Shown here one piece after another: positions 9,625 through 22,161 of a stretch of 64,000 bases of DNA (positions within the stretch are counted from its first letter, which is position 1; each line of letters starts with the position of its first letter). Position numbers and translations under genes: made by a program. Under the pieces are notes generated by a model that did no database searches, was not told where the DNA came from, and was given only the letters and a program-made list of their open reading frames with translations. The DNA is from Dichetophora obliterata (Eukaryota > Arthropoda > Insecta > Diptera > Sciomyzidae). The stretch lies in NCBI GenBank assembly GCA_963920525.1, contig OY986438.1:133467920-133531919 (forward strand), written 5' to 3'.

Positions 9625-12482
9625 CCAGGGTTAAATTGCCACTAAATCACTTTGTTGGTGTTCAAAAGCTTTTTGCTCTAAGGCTTTTCAATAGTAAAAT
9701 AATATGTTTTAAAAATTGAACATAAATACATAATAATACCTTACACATAAATATGTCAGTTTTTCTAAATCTAATGATCAAAATAATAATAATAAAAACT
9801 AATGTAATAAAATTCGTGTAGCTGGAGTTGATTTCAAGAACAACAAAACCGAGAAATCTTTTTTAAGAATATCATGATTTGCAACTTTTCAACTTATGTG
9901 AACGTTTTCTTAATCTCACATGGAATTCCGAATTTTATTTTATCTTTTCTGAATTTCTATTGATGTTTTTTTACTTAAAATTGGAAACGTAGAAATTTTA
10001 TTCCTCAGTTATAACGAACCATCAGTCGTTTTCCAAAGATTTAGAAACTGGATAAAAGTTCAATATGAGACTAGGTTTGGTGTCGTGCATGCACAAATAA
10101 ATATTTGCTGAATAAATTTTCATACCAATAAAGTTATGTCAAAATCAGGCAAAGAAATTGGGGAACAGCCAACAATCTTTAGGAGTTCTCGCTTTCTTTT
10201 ATTAAAAACGAAATATTATAAAACAACTCAAATGATTAAAAAAATAGACAATTGAATAAGGGCTTGAAAAAATAACTCACTAAAAAACGACATACACACA
10301 CAAACATAAAAAAGGAGAGTCTCCACTCATTTTGGGAAATGGTTATTTTCACCTTTTAATTATAGAGAACGAACGAACAAATCGTGAGCATCAAAACAGA
10401 AAAAAACATTTGCTAAAAATGAAAAATAGCTTGTCTCTCACCAGCCCTTGAGCCAAGGGGATTTTTGAGGTTCAAACCCCCCAACCATAGAGATTAAAGA
10501 TATAAAACAAAGTAATTCATATATTCGAGAAAATTTTTAATATTTAAAAAAAAAACATATATAAAAAATCTTTCTTAGGTCTAGAAATAATGACTTTAGA
10601 AAAAAACTTTCACCATTTCATATTAAAAATTTAAAAAATCTCGAACCCACTTTAAATTTCAATAGGATGTGACACAAAAAATTAAGAAACGAATTGTAAG
10701 CCATCTGCCATTGAGATCATGCAATTATAAAGCATTGAAAGTTGACTTTACTTGTGGTATAGTACGTACAAATACTCAAACTACATCAGACAAAAGAACA
10801 CGAGCGAATTGTAAAGAGAAAAGTATTTACCATTTGTTTCAAAAATTATTGGAGCTCTTTTAAACCATCTATGTATATAATATTTTTTTTTTGTTAAAGT
10901 AAGTTCATAGAACGTTCCAGCGAGCGGGATTTTGATTCTACTAAAAAAACTTCTTGGTTAAAAAACGTATTTGCAAATCTGTATTTTTGTACAGAAGGCG
11001 CACTCAAATAATTGAAACATATAAAGATGTTCACGAATACTTTCACTTATAGAAATATTTTGATATAGCAAAAATTATAAAACATTGTTTAAGTAAATTT
11101 TATCATGATTTTAGCCCCTGAAAGTTTTCCTTGAATTTTTTTTAATAATATTTGTGTTGAAACCGCTGAAAAAAATAAATTTTCATTAATATCGTTTTGT
11201 TCTTAAAAGATCTGGATATAATTCTTAAAATAATACATTGCTATTCTTAAAACTAAGTTGAAATCTTTATGTCAATGAAAGTTAGATAAACATTCAACTA
11301 GATAAAATTACTAAAAACCTTAAGAGAAACTAAACTTTAAATGCTGTTTAAAGAAAATATGTTTTTAATATATAAAAAATTAAATTTTTTGATACTAAAT
11401 AAAGCAAATAGTTCTAATGATCTTGCTGCTATTTGAAATATAATAGGTTTAGTTTAAATTAGTTTTTAAGTTCTACTTTAAATTTTAATATTAAGTGGTA
11501 TCTGAATTGTAATTCGGTTATATTTCTATATATAGCGATGTAAACAAAAATATTAATGTCACATACACAACTTAACTCAACATTGTGATTTATTGTAACT
11601 TTAATTATCATGTTTCTTAAATGATTGGCACGTCATGTTTTAAAGTCATTCTTATTTAATTTGGTTTTGAATTTTTGTGATAAATAAATTTTTTTTTTAA
11701 AAGTAGCTACTTCTGTAAAAATTTGCAAGTTAATTTTGATTTAACTTTCTTTTTGCATATTGCTATTTTAGTCATTATTTTAACAAAAAGGATTTAATAA
11801 AGAATAAATTACAAATTTACTAAATTGTGATGAAAAAATTCTATTACATCAATTAAAAAATAATTATTATTCAGCTCCACTTTTTCTCGTAAATGGAACT
11901 TTTAAAATATCTTTGAAATATTAAGCACTTTTTTATTTTTAGCAAGAAAATAAAAAAATTCTCAAATTAGATCATTGTCAGAAAATTAAAGGCAAACATA
12001 CTATCTTGTTCTAAAAAAGGTTACAGTTATATTAGCCTTTCATTAAACTATATGTGTGCTTAATGAAAGTTTTTGATGAACGCTACTCTCAGATAAGTTT
12101 ATGATTAGGTATAGGATTTTTAATGCGAAATCATTTTTAACCTTCAATCACATTTGATTTTTTGTAGCGTAAAAGACGTTTAGTGCAATTTGGCACTATG
12201 CATTTCAATTAAGGATTTTAGTTTAAGACCACTGAAAACCCAAGTTTTTTTCAGTTTAGATTAATTTACTAAAATACTTACTTTCAAAAAACTCAAAAAA
12301 GAAAGTTCCAGATTTGTTTACCACATCAAAACTATTATATGAAAATAACTCATAAAATATTAAAAATAAAAATTTTACTGTTATCCCCAACTACACTAAG
12401 TTTAATAGTGTAAAAAAATGAAATGGACAAACTTGGGAATAGCAGTTATCACATCGCGTTCTGTGGAGATTTGCACTTGAGG
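9625..12482. other. AT-rich stretch of about 2.9 kb, nothing recognised
   Basis: Long homopolymer-rich DNA with a few scattered frames under 65 codons and no domain I know. Around 10440-10490 there is a slightly GC-richer patch (gcccttgagccaagggg, ggttcaaaccccccaacc) that is not a folded tRNA. Confidence 0.5.
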
Positions 12483-12869
12483 CTTGATTACCCAAGCGTA
12501 ACGTGAGGTGGCGCAGCTGGAAGTAGCGTAGTGCGACGTTGCCTTGAGGATAAACGATTACCGAAATTGTAGTACAACGTAGTGCAGGCGCCGATTTGTA
12601 GCCCGCAGAAAATATGTTATAAAGGCACTCTTTTCTTTCTTGTTGGCTTATTAACTTCTCCTCTTCAACAAAAGACTGCATCCTTTCTTATATAGTATTA
12701 AAATTTACAATTTTGTGAAGTTAAACAAAGTTTTTCGCTTGTCACACTGTCGAACTGTCAAAAATCGTAACGTGGCGTAGACATTTTTTTTTCTACAGAC
12801 TTCTACGCTGCGTCCCGCCACGTTACGATTTCGGTAACGAATACGTTACCTTACGCTTAGATAATCAAG
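12483..12869. mobile_element. MITE of about 387 bp, CTTGATTA termini
   Basis: CTTGATTACCCAAGCGTAAC at 12483 is mirrored by a segment ending TAATCAAG at 12869 (reverse complement CTTGATTATCTAAGCGTAAG). An internal hairpin, atcgtaacgtggcg against cgccacgttacgat, lies at 12765-12835. The minus-strand 96-codon frame over 12391-12681 has no recognisable domain. Confidence 0.6.
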
Positions 12870-14048
12870 TCTTTTATTTTTACTGACAAAATATTTACAG
12901 TTGTAGTTTTTATTTTTTCTTTGCATTCTATTTTGAGCTTAGTGTCAATTTGACACTGAACGTCGCTTGAAGGAATTTGTTGTACAGCTTATCAACGACA
13001 TCTACTGAATATTTTTCTTTGGTAAAATATAAATTTAGGCATGGATATGAGCACAAATAAGAAAGATATAAGGTTTTCTTTTAAAAATAGTGTAAAATTG
13101 ACACTAAAAGCGTTTGAAGGTTAAATCAATAAATTGTGTAAAGATAGAATAACAACATAATTTTTTTTTTCAAAATATTGACTTAGTATACATATTTGAT
13201 CTAAATGGGCTGACATTTTGCATAAAATTTGTATACTTTAGATTTCTGACACAAATTTTATTATACGTTTTGCACAAAAATCCGATGCCTATTTATAATC
13301 AACGCTACTCTAAGAGAAGTTTCTGTTTCTGAGGTGTTGTTTTACTTTTGACAAATGAACGATAAAAGTTGACTAAATCGAGTCAGTTGATTTTATTTTT
13401 AATATCAAATATCGTAAGATTAAATAGAGATGCAAAACTTTATGAATGAACATTTTAAATCTGATTACACGTAAAAATAAGTAGCCAAATATGAGTGAAA
13501 AATTATTATTATTTTATTGCCATTACTATTTTTCTCGTGTTTAACATTATTCTTAAGATATTTGGTTCGGAAAGAATGTAAAAACTTTCTATCCTAAATT
13601 CCTCAAATGCGAAACTTATTTTAGAGTTATTTGTAATCATAAACTTTCATATAGGACACATTTGGTCTTAAAGTTCGTGGTCTAACAATGGGCTAATTTT
13701 GTCTCATTTTAAGGGTGGCCCTTTCCTAAATTTTTTCACATTTTTTTCTTTTATTCACAATATTGTTTAATTTTTCTAGATTTATTTTGAAGTAGTCAAT
13801 ATAAAGTTTGGCTGTTAGTCTACGAGGCTTAAACTTAGAAAATTGTCATAAAAATAAGAAAAAGTTTGAGTAAGGCTACTGTGGCAATAACACATTTGGT
13901 TTTGTAAATTTTTTTTTTTTTTGCTAAGCCAACAACTGCAGTGTTTAGGAAAAAATTGTAGGTCACCAATCTAATTCATTCATTTCTAGGTCCAATTCAT
14001 TAAAGCATACCCCTTTTTAGTCTTAATATATATATATGTATATATATA
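12870..14048. other. AT-rich stretch, nothing recognised
   Basis: No coding, RNA or element signal that I can support. Confidence 0.5.
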
Positions 14049-14519
14049 CAGTGAAACTTTCCCAACTCGAACTTCTGTAACTCGAAATTCTCCATAATTC
14101 GAAGTAGTATTTGAGCTTTTTGATTTCTTAAAATGTTTTCCTTATATTATGATATCTTTAGGTCGAATTTCCCTATCTCGAATTTTACTTCAGCATGAAA
14201 AAATGTGCTGGCATCTTTGTGAACTTGCGTCGAAAGATATAAAAGTTATTGTACCTTGTGCTGTGTGTATTTTTTTGGTATATATTTTGTGTAAGTAAAG
14301 AGATTTTTTGAATTTGCAAGGTAAGTGTGGCTTATTTTACAGTATTCAAGAAGATGCTTATTAACTGATGAAGTTAAAAATATTCAACCGCCATTAATTT
14401 TCGAAAGAAATCACTTCGCAGAAAAAAATGTAATTATTTACATAATATTTTATCCCACTTCTCGAATTTTTCGTAACTCGAAGTTAAATTCTGGACTTCG
14501 AGTTAGGGAAGTTTCACTG
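14049..14519. mobile_element. pogo/Tigger-like MITE
   Basis: The left terminus CAGTGAAACTTTCCCAACTC and right terminus (reverse complement CAGTGAAACTTCCCTAACTC) are inverted repeats continuing with CGAA. TA lies outside each end (14047-14048 and 14520-14521). The CAGTGAAAC terminus, repeated TCGAA words and TA target are those of pogo/Tigger elements in the Tc1-mariner superfamily. The 471-bp body carries an internal repeat of the subterminal motif (ggtcgaatttccctatctcg, 14161-14180) and no transposase frame. Confidence 0.8.
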
Positions 14520-14672
14520 TATATTTAATTCACGATTATATAATAACGATTTTGAATGAATATCACTTCATTCCAATCATCGGCAACGTAAGTATACGGG
14601 TGGTACTTCTTGTTAGTTGTTAACCAATATCTTGGTCACAAGGCAAATAAGAATGTCCACTGCACAATAATA

Positions 14673-15134
14673 GGGGTATTCACGATGTGGTGTATTTGTG
14701 ATAGATTTTTAAAAAATGTACAATACTTACAACTTATTGTGAACGAACTTTCACCAAAGCATTGTATTTTTTAAATAAGCTGCTCTTTTCTGTTCTTTTA
14801 TTTGGAAACATTACTTTAAATCATCATTTAGCTAAAGGAAATCATACAACAATTGTAACGAAACACGAAATTATATTTATTTTTATTAAATAAACTTACA
14901 GAGTTGTCAGTAGCTTCCTCCATGCTGAGTAGAAATGTTTTAGCAATCAGCTGATCTAATACACCACAAAATTTACAAAAAATACAATAGGGTTCAATCG
15001 TTGTATTTTTGCCACAGGGTTGTATTATGAATACTGTACATTTTGTTTTTGTATTTTTACGAAATTTACTACAAATATCAAATTTATCAAAAATACACAA
15101 TACAAGGGCAAATACACCACATTGTAAATACCCC
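14673..15134. mobile_element. MITE of about 462 bp, GGGGTATT termini
   Basis: GGGGTATTCACGATGTGGTG at 14673 is mirrored at the right end (reverse complement GGGGTATTTACAATGTGGTG, ending 15134), a terminal repeat of about 30 bp. The overlapping opposite-strand frames of 106-113 codons are by-products of the symmetry. Family not recognised. Confidence 0.65.
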
Positions 15135-15204
15135 AAATGTGTGGTAAATTTTATTAACACTAAAATCATAATTTACAGCAATGTAATCACCACAGATGGG
15201 CATT

Positions 15205-15420
15205 TTCCATTATATAATTTTCCAAAATATATTTCCATTACCACTAACCACCTAGTGGTAATGCAAATTTATTTTGCATCTATTAGTATTTATTTTGCAA
15301 AATACATTTGCATTACCATTAGTATGTAGTGGTAACGGAAAAAAATGTAATGGTAATAAAAATAAATTTGTATTATGAGTAAATTTTAAATGGTAATGTA
15401 AAAAATTTACATTACCACTA
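15205..15420. repeat. Clustered ATTACCACTA / TAGTGGTAAT motifs
   Basis: Inverted and direct copies of attaccactaa and tagtggtaatg occur about eight times, with interleaved tttgcat/atgcaaa words. This is a locally palindromic simple-repeat patch. Confidence 0.55.
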
Positions 15421-15861
15421 AAATTGCAAAAACATCACCAATCGGTCGGGAAGACAAGAACTTTGCGACACGAATTTGAATATGCTAGTATGAAATAAAG
15501 ATAACAAATGTTATTTACTATCAAAATTTGTTTTTGATTTCCCAGCTGCTTGCTCAGACAATAATTTTTTCATGATCGTTATATTTTGTATATTTTAGTT
15601 ACCCTTTCAATGAGTTTCCTTAATCAGCAAATTTTTGTTTAAAATGAAACCTCACTTACAGAATTTTATACTCAAAAAATTTTGTACTATTAGAAATTTT
15701 TGAAATGTTAGTGGTAATTTAAATTTCTTTCATTATAACGGTAATAACCATTATAACCTATACTATCAATAACCTGCGGTTGTGGATTCCGAAGCAGTAT
15801 GTCCAGAGCTATCGCTTGTAAAAACATACTCCTGTCGAAATATCTGGGGCGAATGAATTAC
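15421..15861. other. AT-rich stretch, nothing recognised
   Basis: No supported feature. A few more tagtggtaat-like words lie near 15710. Confidence 0.45.
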
Positions 15862-15978
15862 TACGTTTCCATGGCGAGTTGAGTCGGGGTTGACTAGGGA
15901 TTAACTCTCCATGGAAACGCGAGTTGAGTTGTATTTCGTTAAATCCACGAAACTTCACGAAACTTATTAGATTTAATG

Positions 15979-16397
15979 AAGGCTCAACCAAAATAGACGA
16001 AAAGAAACGATAGCAACGTAGTTTACGGATTTAACCCAAAATAAAACGAGTAGCTCAACTCGCCTGAATCTGATCAGTTGGCAATCGAGTGTTATTTATT
16101 TATTTAATTTGTGCATATTTGAGATTTTAATTAAGATTTGTGAAAGATGGGTAAAATAATGGTGAAATTGAATCAAATTGGTGAAAATAAAATTAAATCG
16201 CACTCTGCACAGCTGTTGTTGACGAGTTGCTCCGCTAGCAGTTCGGATCTTACGGAATAACACGTCTTTTCGAACTGTTTCATTTAGTTTCGTTCAGTTA
16301 CGATTGCTCATTTTGGGTAAATACATTAAAATGTATTTAACCGAACACTTACGTTCTTACTAGTTACGGAGAAAATTGTCTATTTTTGTTGGGCCTT
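15979..16397. mobile_element. Inner MITE copy 1 (AAGGCYCAACCAAAATAGAC ends)
   Basis: The left terminus AAGGCTCAACCAAAATAGAC is mirrored at the right (reverse complement AAGGCCCAACAAAAATAGAC). The body contains gcactctgcacagctgttgt and gacgagttgctccgctagca and is shared with copy 2 over about 400 bp. Confidence 0.7.
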
Positions 16398-16657
16398 GAG
16401 TTAGATTGGATGCGTTCAAAAGATGAAGCAGTTGTTCAATTGTTGAGCGAGGTTGAATTTAATTTTATATTATTGAATTTATTGTTTACTTTTTTATTTG
16501 TTTTATTTCTACCGCTGTGCTGACATAAAATGTAGCAAACCGTTCAGAAGGTATACAAAGTAGCGGAAACTGAATTGATGTGAACGCACACATTTGTAAT
16601 AAGAAAAAATGGCGAATAGAATGGTAGAAGTCCAACTCGACTCAATGTTGTGCATGG

Positions 16658-17098
16658 AAACCAAAATAGACGAAACGAGACGATAGCATTTTGACGAACG
16701 TCTGCACTCGTTACGGATGTTTACGGATTAAACCCAAAATGAAACGATTTTCTCAACTCGTCTGAAACAGCTGATCAGTAGCATATCGAGTATTATTTAT
16801 TTATTTATATTGTGCATTTTGTAATTTTTAATAAAGATTTGAGAAAAATGAGTGAAATAATGGCGAAGTTGAAACAAATTGATGAAAATAAAATAAAAAC
16901 GCACTCTGCACAGCTGTTGTTGACGAGTTGCTACGCTAGCAGTTCGGCTCTTACGGAATAATACGTCTTGTCAAACTGTTTCGTTTAGTTTCGTTCAGTT
17001 ACGTTTGCTCATTTTGGGTAACAACATTAATATGTATTTAACCGAACACTTACGTTTTTACTCGTTACGGAGCAAAACGTCTACTTTGGTTGGGCCTT
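16658..17098. mobile_element. Inner MITE copy 2
   Basis: Same family and orientation as 15979-16397, from aaccaaaatagacgaaacga to cgtctactttggttgggcct. Identity is high over the central acagctgttgttgacgagtt block, with scattered substitutions. The left terminus is truncated by a few bases. Confidence 0.7.
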
Positions 17099-17124
17099 CA
17101 GGCTAAACTCGCCATGGAAACGTA

Positions 17125-17805
17125 GCATATGATATCAATGTGGATTAGGCCAGTGTTGCATACATCTTAATTTAATTAACATAATTTTTGATAGGCCTAG
17201 TGCTGCTATCTATGAATTGATTTGACAATCAATATTACATTTGACAATCAATATTACATTTATGCGGAAACGTCAATATAGTGCAGTTGGGATGCTAAAT
17301 CTGCATTTAGTTAAATATTCATGTTGTTGTAGTCTTGCTGTCAACACCTCAATTTAAAACTTAATAAATTTTGAAGAAGAATCCTTGATTGAAAAATCGT
17401 ATATATATCAATGTTTGTTTGCATACATTTTTGCTAACAAAACGTCCCCCATCAAAAAAAATGGCTACAGGCCTGACCTCTCACTCATTCTCAATAAAAA
17501 ACTTAGACAAAAACGCTCACTCTCACTCTCGATTTCGCTCGCTCTTAAAGAGAACTTTACAAATGTTTTTCTTATTTGGGCGGTTTTGTAATAACAAATT
17601 TGTTGGTGCTCTATATGTGAATGACTTTTATTTAATTTAAATTTTTTTTTACTTAAATACAAACGAACTAGAAGTTCGAGTACATTCCATTTGCAACAAA
17701 AACTGTGTGCTTGTGCTTTTTTTTATTTGATTTCGTTTTGTGCCTCATCTTTGTTTTGAAGAATTGCTGTAAGAAAGTTCTGTCGGATACTCGTGGCAGT
17801 TCAGT
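17125..17805. other. Intergenic or intronic stretch, nothing recognised
   Basis: Apart from the short tandem duplication at 17221-17258 I see no element. Overlapping frames at 17385-17662 on both strands show no domain. Confidence 0.4.
17221..17258. repeat. Perfect 19-bp tandem duplication
   Basis: tttgacaatcaatattaca occurs twice back to back. Confidence 0.85.
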
Positions 17806-18128
17806 GTTGTTAAAGTACGCTGTGGTAACGCCGGCGCGGGCGGTTTGGCGTCCTCCAAAATGATGCCCCTTTTGGGGGTGGGGACGTGCGCGATATCCGG
17901 CTTATTGGGCAAAACTACACACGTGTTTTTTGTGGTTGGGTTTCGTTGCCCCCGGTGTAAAAAATGTTGTTGCTGAGTGTCTAAAAATTTGTATTTTGAC
18001 TATTTTTATTTTCGATACTATATTTTTTTTTTTGTTTGTTTTATTTGTGCACTCATTGAGGAATTTTAAAGACCTGGTGAACTCGAGAAGAACAAATCAA
18101 CTTATGCTGCGCCAACTTTAAACAAACG
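17806..18128 (+). other. Candidate promoter and non-coding 5' exon with strong splice donor
   Basis: An initiator-like TTCAGTG sits at about 17811. It is followed by one of the most GC-rich patches in the window (17830-17960, with gccggcgcgggcgg and gatgccccttttgggggtgg) and then by exon-like DNA ending ACAAACG/GTGAGTTT, with GT at 18129-18130. No long frame starts here; the 63-codon frame at 17930-18121 shows no domain. GC-rich initiator-proximal sequence followed by a consensus donor is typical of fly 5' untranslated exons. This is the best of the three candidates in the window, all on the plus strand. Whether it is transcribed cannot be told from sequence. Confidence 0.4.
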
Positions 18129-19594
18129 GTGAGTTTCTTTTTTAATATTATTTTATAAATTGATCTGATATTTTGTGAAATAATTCATTTGAGTTTTTGT
18201 TGTGCTTTCATCAGTATTTGCCGGCGTTTTAAGTTGCATGAATAATATTTATCAACTTGATTTTATGTCGGCAAAAGTATGATTTTTGACAGTTTTCCTT
18301 AATTTCAATAATTTTCACACATTTTATTTGTTTTTTCGGCAACTCGGGCCGATTGGTGTTTGTTGGTTAACGCCTTAGTTTTGATTGCACATTTATTAAC
18401 AGTTTCATATTTTCCGATAGATTTTTCAATAAAATGAATTTTATAAAAATTGTTCTCAAAGGACATTCTTGTATTTTGTTAGGAAATTTAACATAATTAA
18501 TTGTTAATATTTGCTAATGTGAGTTGGTTATGAAATGGGTCGTATTCTTGTTATTTTCCATTTAACATAAATTGTACATGCTATTCTTTTAATGGCAATT
18601 CTGCTAATTTAATAACAATGACTGTGTAAAATCATATTGTTAACACCATTCTAATTTATTCCTATTTGCACTCAAAAAATTCGTTCTTATGGGTTCAAGA
18701 GCCAACAAGCTGTATGCGATTATACAATTTCCAAAAGTAGCCTCCTAAAAAATATATCTGCATTACTTATTTGGAAACTTCTAAAAACTGTTTTCTAACA
18801 ATCCATAAAACACCTGCAGCTATTATAATAAACATATCAAGTTTTGGAAATATTTGAATTTTTTAATATTTAAACCCATAAATTTCAAATTTCTCTTTAA
18901 TTACAATCAATCGTACAATATTATGCAAAAGTTTTATCTGCCCGTTCCACCTTTTTAAAGCCTTATGTTTATTTCTATGCATTTAAATTTGCTCTACTAT
19001 GTGATTGCTAAAAAGTTCCACATGACATTAAAAATGCCAACGAGCACACTTCGCATTCACTCAATCACTCACTTTTCTGACGTTTCGTTGATTTTCGCTC
19101 AAATAAATTCAAACCGACAATTTTAGAAATAGAACATTTTTAAATTTTCCTTACTTCCATTTCGTTTTTCGGAATCGTATCGCTGGTAATACAAAAATAG
19201 CAGCAGCACCAACAACAACAGCAGCACTCAGTATACAGCATTTACATACTTACGAGTATCTTCAGTCAATAGAATGAAAAACGAAAGTTTTTCTAGAATA
19301 TTTTGCAATTTCAACTTGTAAATGAAAAATAAATGTATTTTCCATCTGCGAAAAAACATATTTTTCCAAACAAAAAATTTCAATAACATATTAGGCATGT
19401 AAATAAGTGCGTAATATAAAATATTAAGCCTATTTTGTTAACATATTGCTTTAAAATTAATAAAAAAAATAAGAAATAAAAAACTATTGCCTAGATTACA
19501 GTGTACGACAGCATTTTTGATACAGGAAGTAAACCATATACACTTGAAACTAGAGACAAAAAACTGCGTTCTCACTTTTTCTCTATTTAAAACA
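18129..19594. other. Intron-like AT-rich stretch
   Basis: No gene recognised. A CAG/CAA-rich patch (agcagcagcaccaacaac) at 19200-19230 resembles opa-type repeats in fly transcripts but lies in no long frame. Confidence 0.45.
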
Positions 19595-20212
19595 ACTTTT
19601 AGGTTACAACAAGATGTATTTATGAAGGTGGCAGAAGTAGGTGACATCTATCAAATTAGCACCGTAGCAATGTCAAAATTAAAATAAAATCAGTATTGCC
19701 ATATTTTGAACGAAAATCCACTGAAAAATCCTATATTTTGTTACTTGATCTTATTGGTTTAAGGAAAAAAAAACATGTGTTATTTGAATTTTATAATTTT
19801 TTTGTGAAGTGTGCAAATATTGTGATGCAAAAAATAAAAAAAGCCGAAAGCTGTGCTATCTGTCATGGTACTAAAAATATTAATATATTTATACCAAATA
19901 AAGCAGTGATGCCAACTCAAAGTTGTATCAATCTATAAAAAACACCCTATAAAATAAATGGCCACCGATTTACATTGCTTAGCTTTATTACTAAAAAAAC
20001 ATCTAAAATTTGGCTGCTTGTGATGTTCCGTAATTTAATCTTCTCTCCCGACTTCAAAACTCCCACTCAAAGTGTTTGTCTCACAAAAAAAAGAAAATAA
20101 TAGAAAGTGGCATCACTTGCCAAAAATTTTGACATTGCTACGGTGTCGACTTGATAGACGTCAACTACTTCTTCCACCTTCATAAATACATCTTGGGTTA
20201 CAAAAAGTATTT
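19595..20212. mobile_element. Inverted-repeat element of about 615 bp
   Basis: The arm at 19600-19685 (aagatgtatttatgaaggtg, then caccgtagcaatgtcaaaat) is mirrored at 20122-20205 with a handful of mismatches. The middle carries an 80-codon frame with no domain. MITE or foldback of unknown family. Confidence 0.6.
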
Positions 20213-20370
20213 CCTCAAAAAACTTTATTTAAATTCTTAAAATCTTCAAAACATGAAAATCCATATGTATTAGAATGGGCCAAAAAAATCAATTATTTTT
20301 TTAAAGTGACATGAAAAAATTCTCACCAAATATGAGCCCTTAACTTTAATAGGAATTTTTTTTTCGCTCC

Positions 20371-21414
20371 GCATCGCAATTTTTTTTCTCAGTCCAATAA
20401 AATTGGACTCATACCTCATCATTAATTGATTGTACAGAAAAATGTTTTCCAAGAATTTTTTAGGAAATGTAATGCTCTACAAAAAAGGTATCCCATATTT
20501 TTTCCGTAAATCTCACCATTTAAATGATATTGAAGATTTAAGTTTGATTATTTTAAGACATATTTCATTTTTGCTTCTGAATTTTATAAATCGACAATAA
20601 AAGACTACTATTAAATGCGCAATACAAATTTTTGTAAGAAATTAACTGTTCAATAAAAATGGTATCATATGTTTTGGCGATTAAATAAAGCGCTCAAAAG
20701 ATATTCATCATCAAACTTTCACGTGTACTGATTTTAAGAGCTTTTGATTAGATAATCGAAAAATTTCAACTTAATTTATGATTTTCATACAAATTTAATT
20801 TCTTGTCATGAATATAAGTATTATTTCAGCCTTATTTAACATGTCGTAATATATTTTTAGCGAAGACTTTGCTTTTTTATTAATCAATAATTAACTAAGC
20901 GATAAATAATGTACAATTTCTTTGTTTAAATGTAGACAAAGATGTTTACACATAAAAAAAATTGAAAAATATTTTGAAGTTTCTCAGTTGATGAAAACTA
21001 AAGTTCGTGCAAATTTACTCAAAAATTATAAATTAAATTGATATTTTTCGATTATCTAATCAAAAACTCTTAAAATCAGTTCACATTAAAGTTTGATGAT
21101 GAATATCTTTTGAACGCTTAATTTAATCGCCAAAACATATCATACTTTTTTATAGAGCAGTTAATTTCCTACAAAAATTTGTAGTGCGCATTTTATAATA
21201 GTCATTTATTGTCGAGTAATAAAATTCATAAACAAAAATTTTATATGTCTTAAAATCATTCAACTGGTGAGGTTTACGAAAAAATATGAAATACCTTTTT
21301 TGTAGAGCATTAAATTTCCTGCAAAATTCTTGGAAAACATTTTTATGTACAATCAATTAATGATGAGGTATGAATTTTTTTCTATTGGATTAAGAAAAAA
21401 AAAAACTGCGATGC
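20371..21414. mobile_element. Foldback element with arms of about 400 bp
   Basis: The left arm (about 20371-20778) begins gcatcgcaatttttttt, and its reverse complement is found at about 21030-21414, ending aaaactgcgatgc. Shared blocks include caattaattgattgtaca-like, ctctacaaaaaaggta, aaatttttgtaagaaattaa and gattagataatcgaaaaat. Divergence between arms is visible (several per cent, with small indels), so this is older than the 4.9-kb foldback. The spacer is about 250 bp and non-coding. Confidence 0.7.
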
Positions 21415-22161
21415 TGAGCAGCAAACAGCTTGAGTGCATTCAAATGGCGTTTCGATTGTCTCGTCAATAAAAGAGCAAATAAAGAGCAATGTGCTTCCTG
21501 CATTTAAATTAATGCGCAAATGCATGTTACCAATCGCTGTTGATACGAATGCCTAGAGTGTGAGCGCTAGCGATTACGAACGTCTGCTATACAAGAATGT
21601 CAAACAAGGCAAGACATGAGAAACAATCGCCAAAAGCAAGGAAAATCCATGCTTTTATGCTCATTCGCACAAAGGAAAAATATTTGTTGCAGTGTTGCAT
21701 TTTTTGGTTCTGCGAATTTTGTTACCAGACGCAAAAAATTGCAATATTATAAAATAAGAGTTTAATAAGAGTTATTATCGCACAAGTTGGCGAAATAAAA
21801 ATATGTCAACGATCAACTTCTATGCTAATTCGACTGCGAGGTTAATAGCAGAATTGAATGCGATTAATGTGAAAATTAGTTTTATTAAAATAGCCAATGA
21901 TATAAAAACATTTGTTTAAAGCCATAACCTTTGATTGGAAAGAGATTTTGGGGTTATTTTTTCATGTAAATTATTTTTGAGAAATTTAATATATAAAAAA
22001 CATTTTGTTATAAATAAATTTCGCACAAAAAATTCATAGGGCAAAAAAGAAGACAAAAACAGTTGAACAATTTTTGCGCAACACTGGACGATTTTCTGCA
22101 AAAGAATGCTATGTCATATAAAAGGTAGTCAGGAATTTTATATAATAGTATAGATGATTGC
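21415..22161. other. Stretch with no recognised feature
   Basis: Slightly GC-richer at 21420-21600, but there is no frame or repeat I can name. Near 22135 the word aattttatataatagtatag matches the start of the Helentron-like repeat at 32508. Confidence 0.4.

Larger units (their letters stand above)
15862..17124. mobile_element. Nested MITE complex with TACGTTTCCATGGCGAGTT ends
   Basis: TACGTTTCCATGGCGAGTT (15862-15880) is mirrored exactly at 17106-17124. Inside are two direct copies of a smaller element, listed separately. A further ccatggaaacgcgagttgag word at about 15909-15930 and tgcatggaaacc at 16652 show that outer-element termini were rearranged when the inner copies arrived. Confidence 0.65.
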
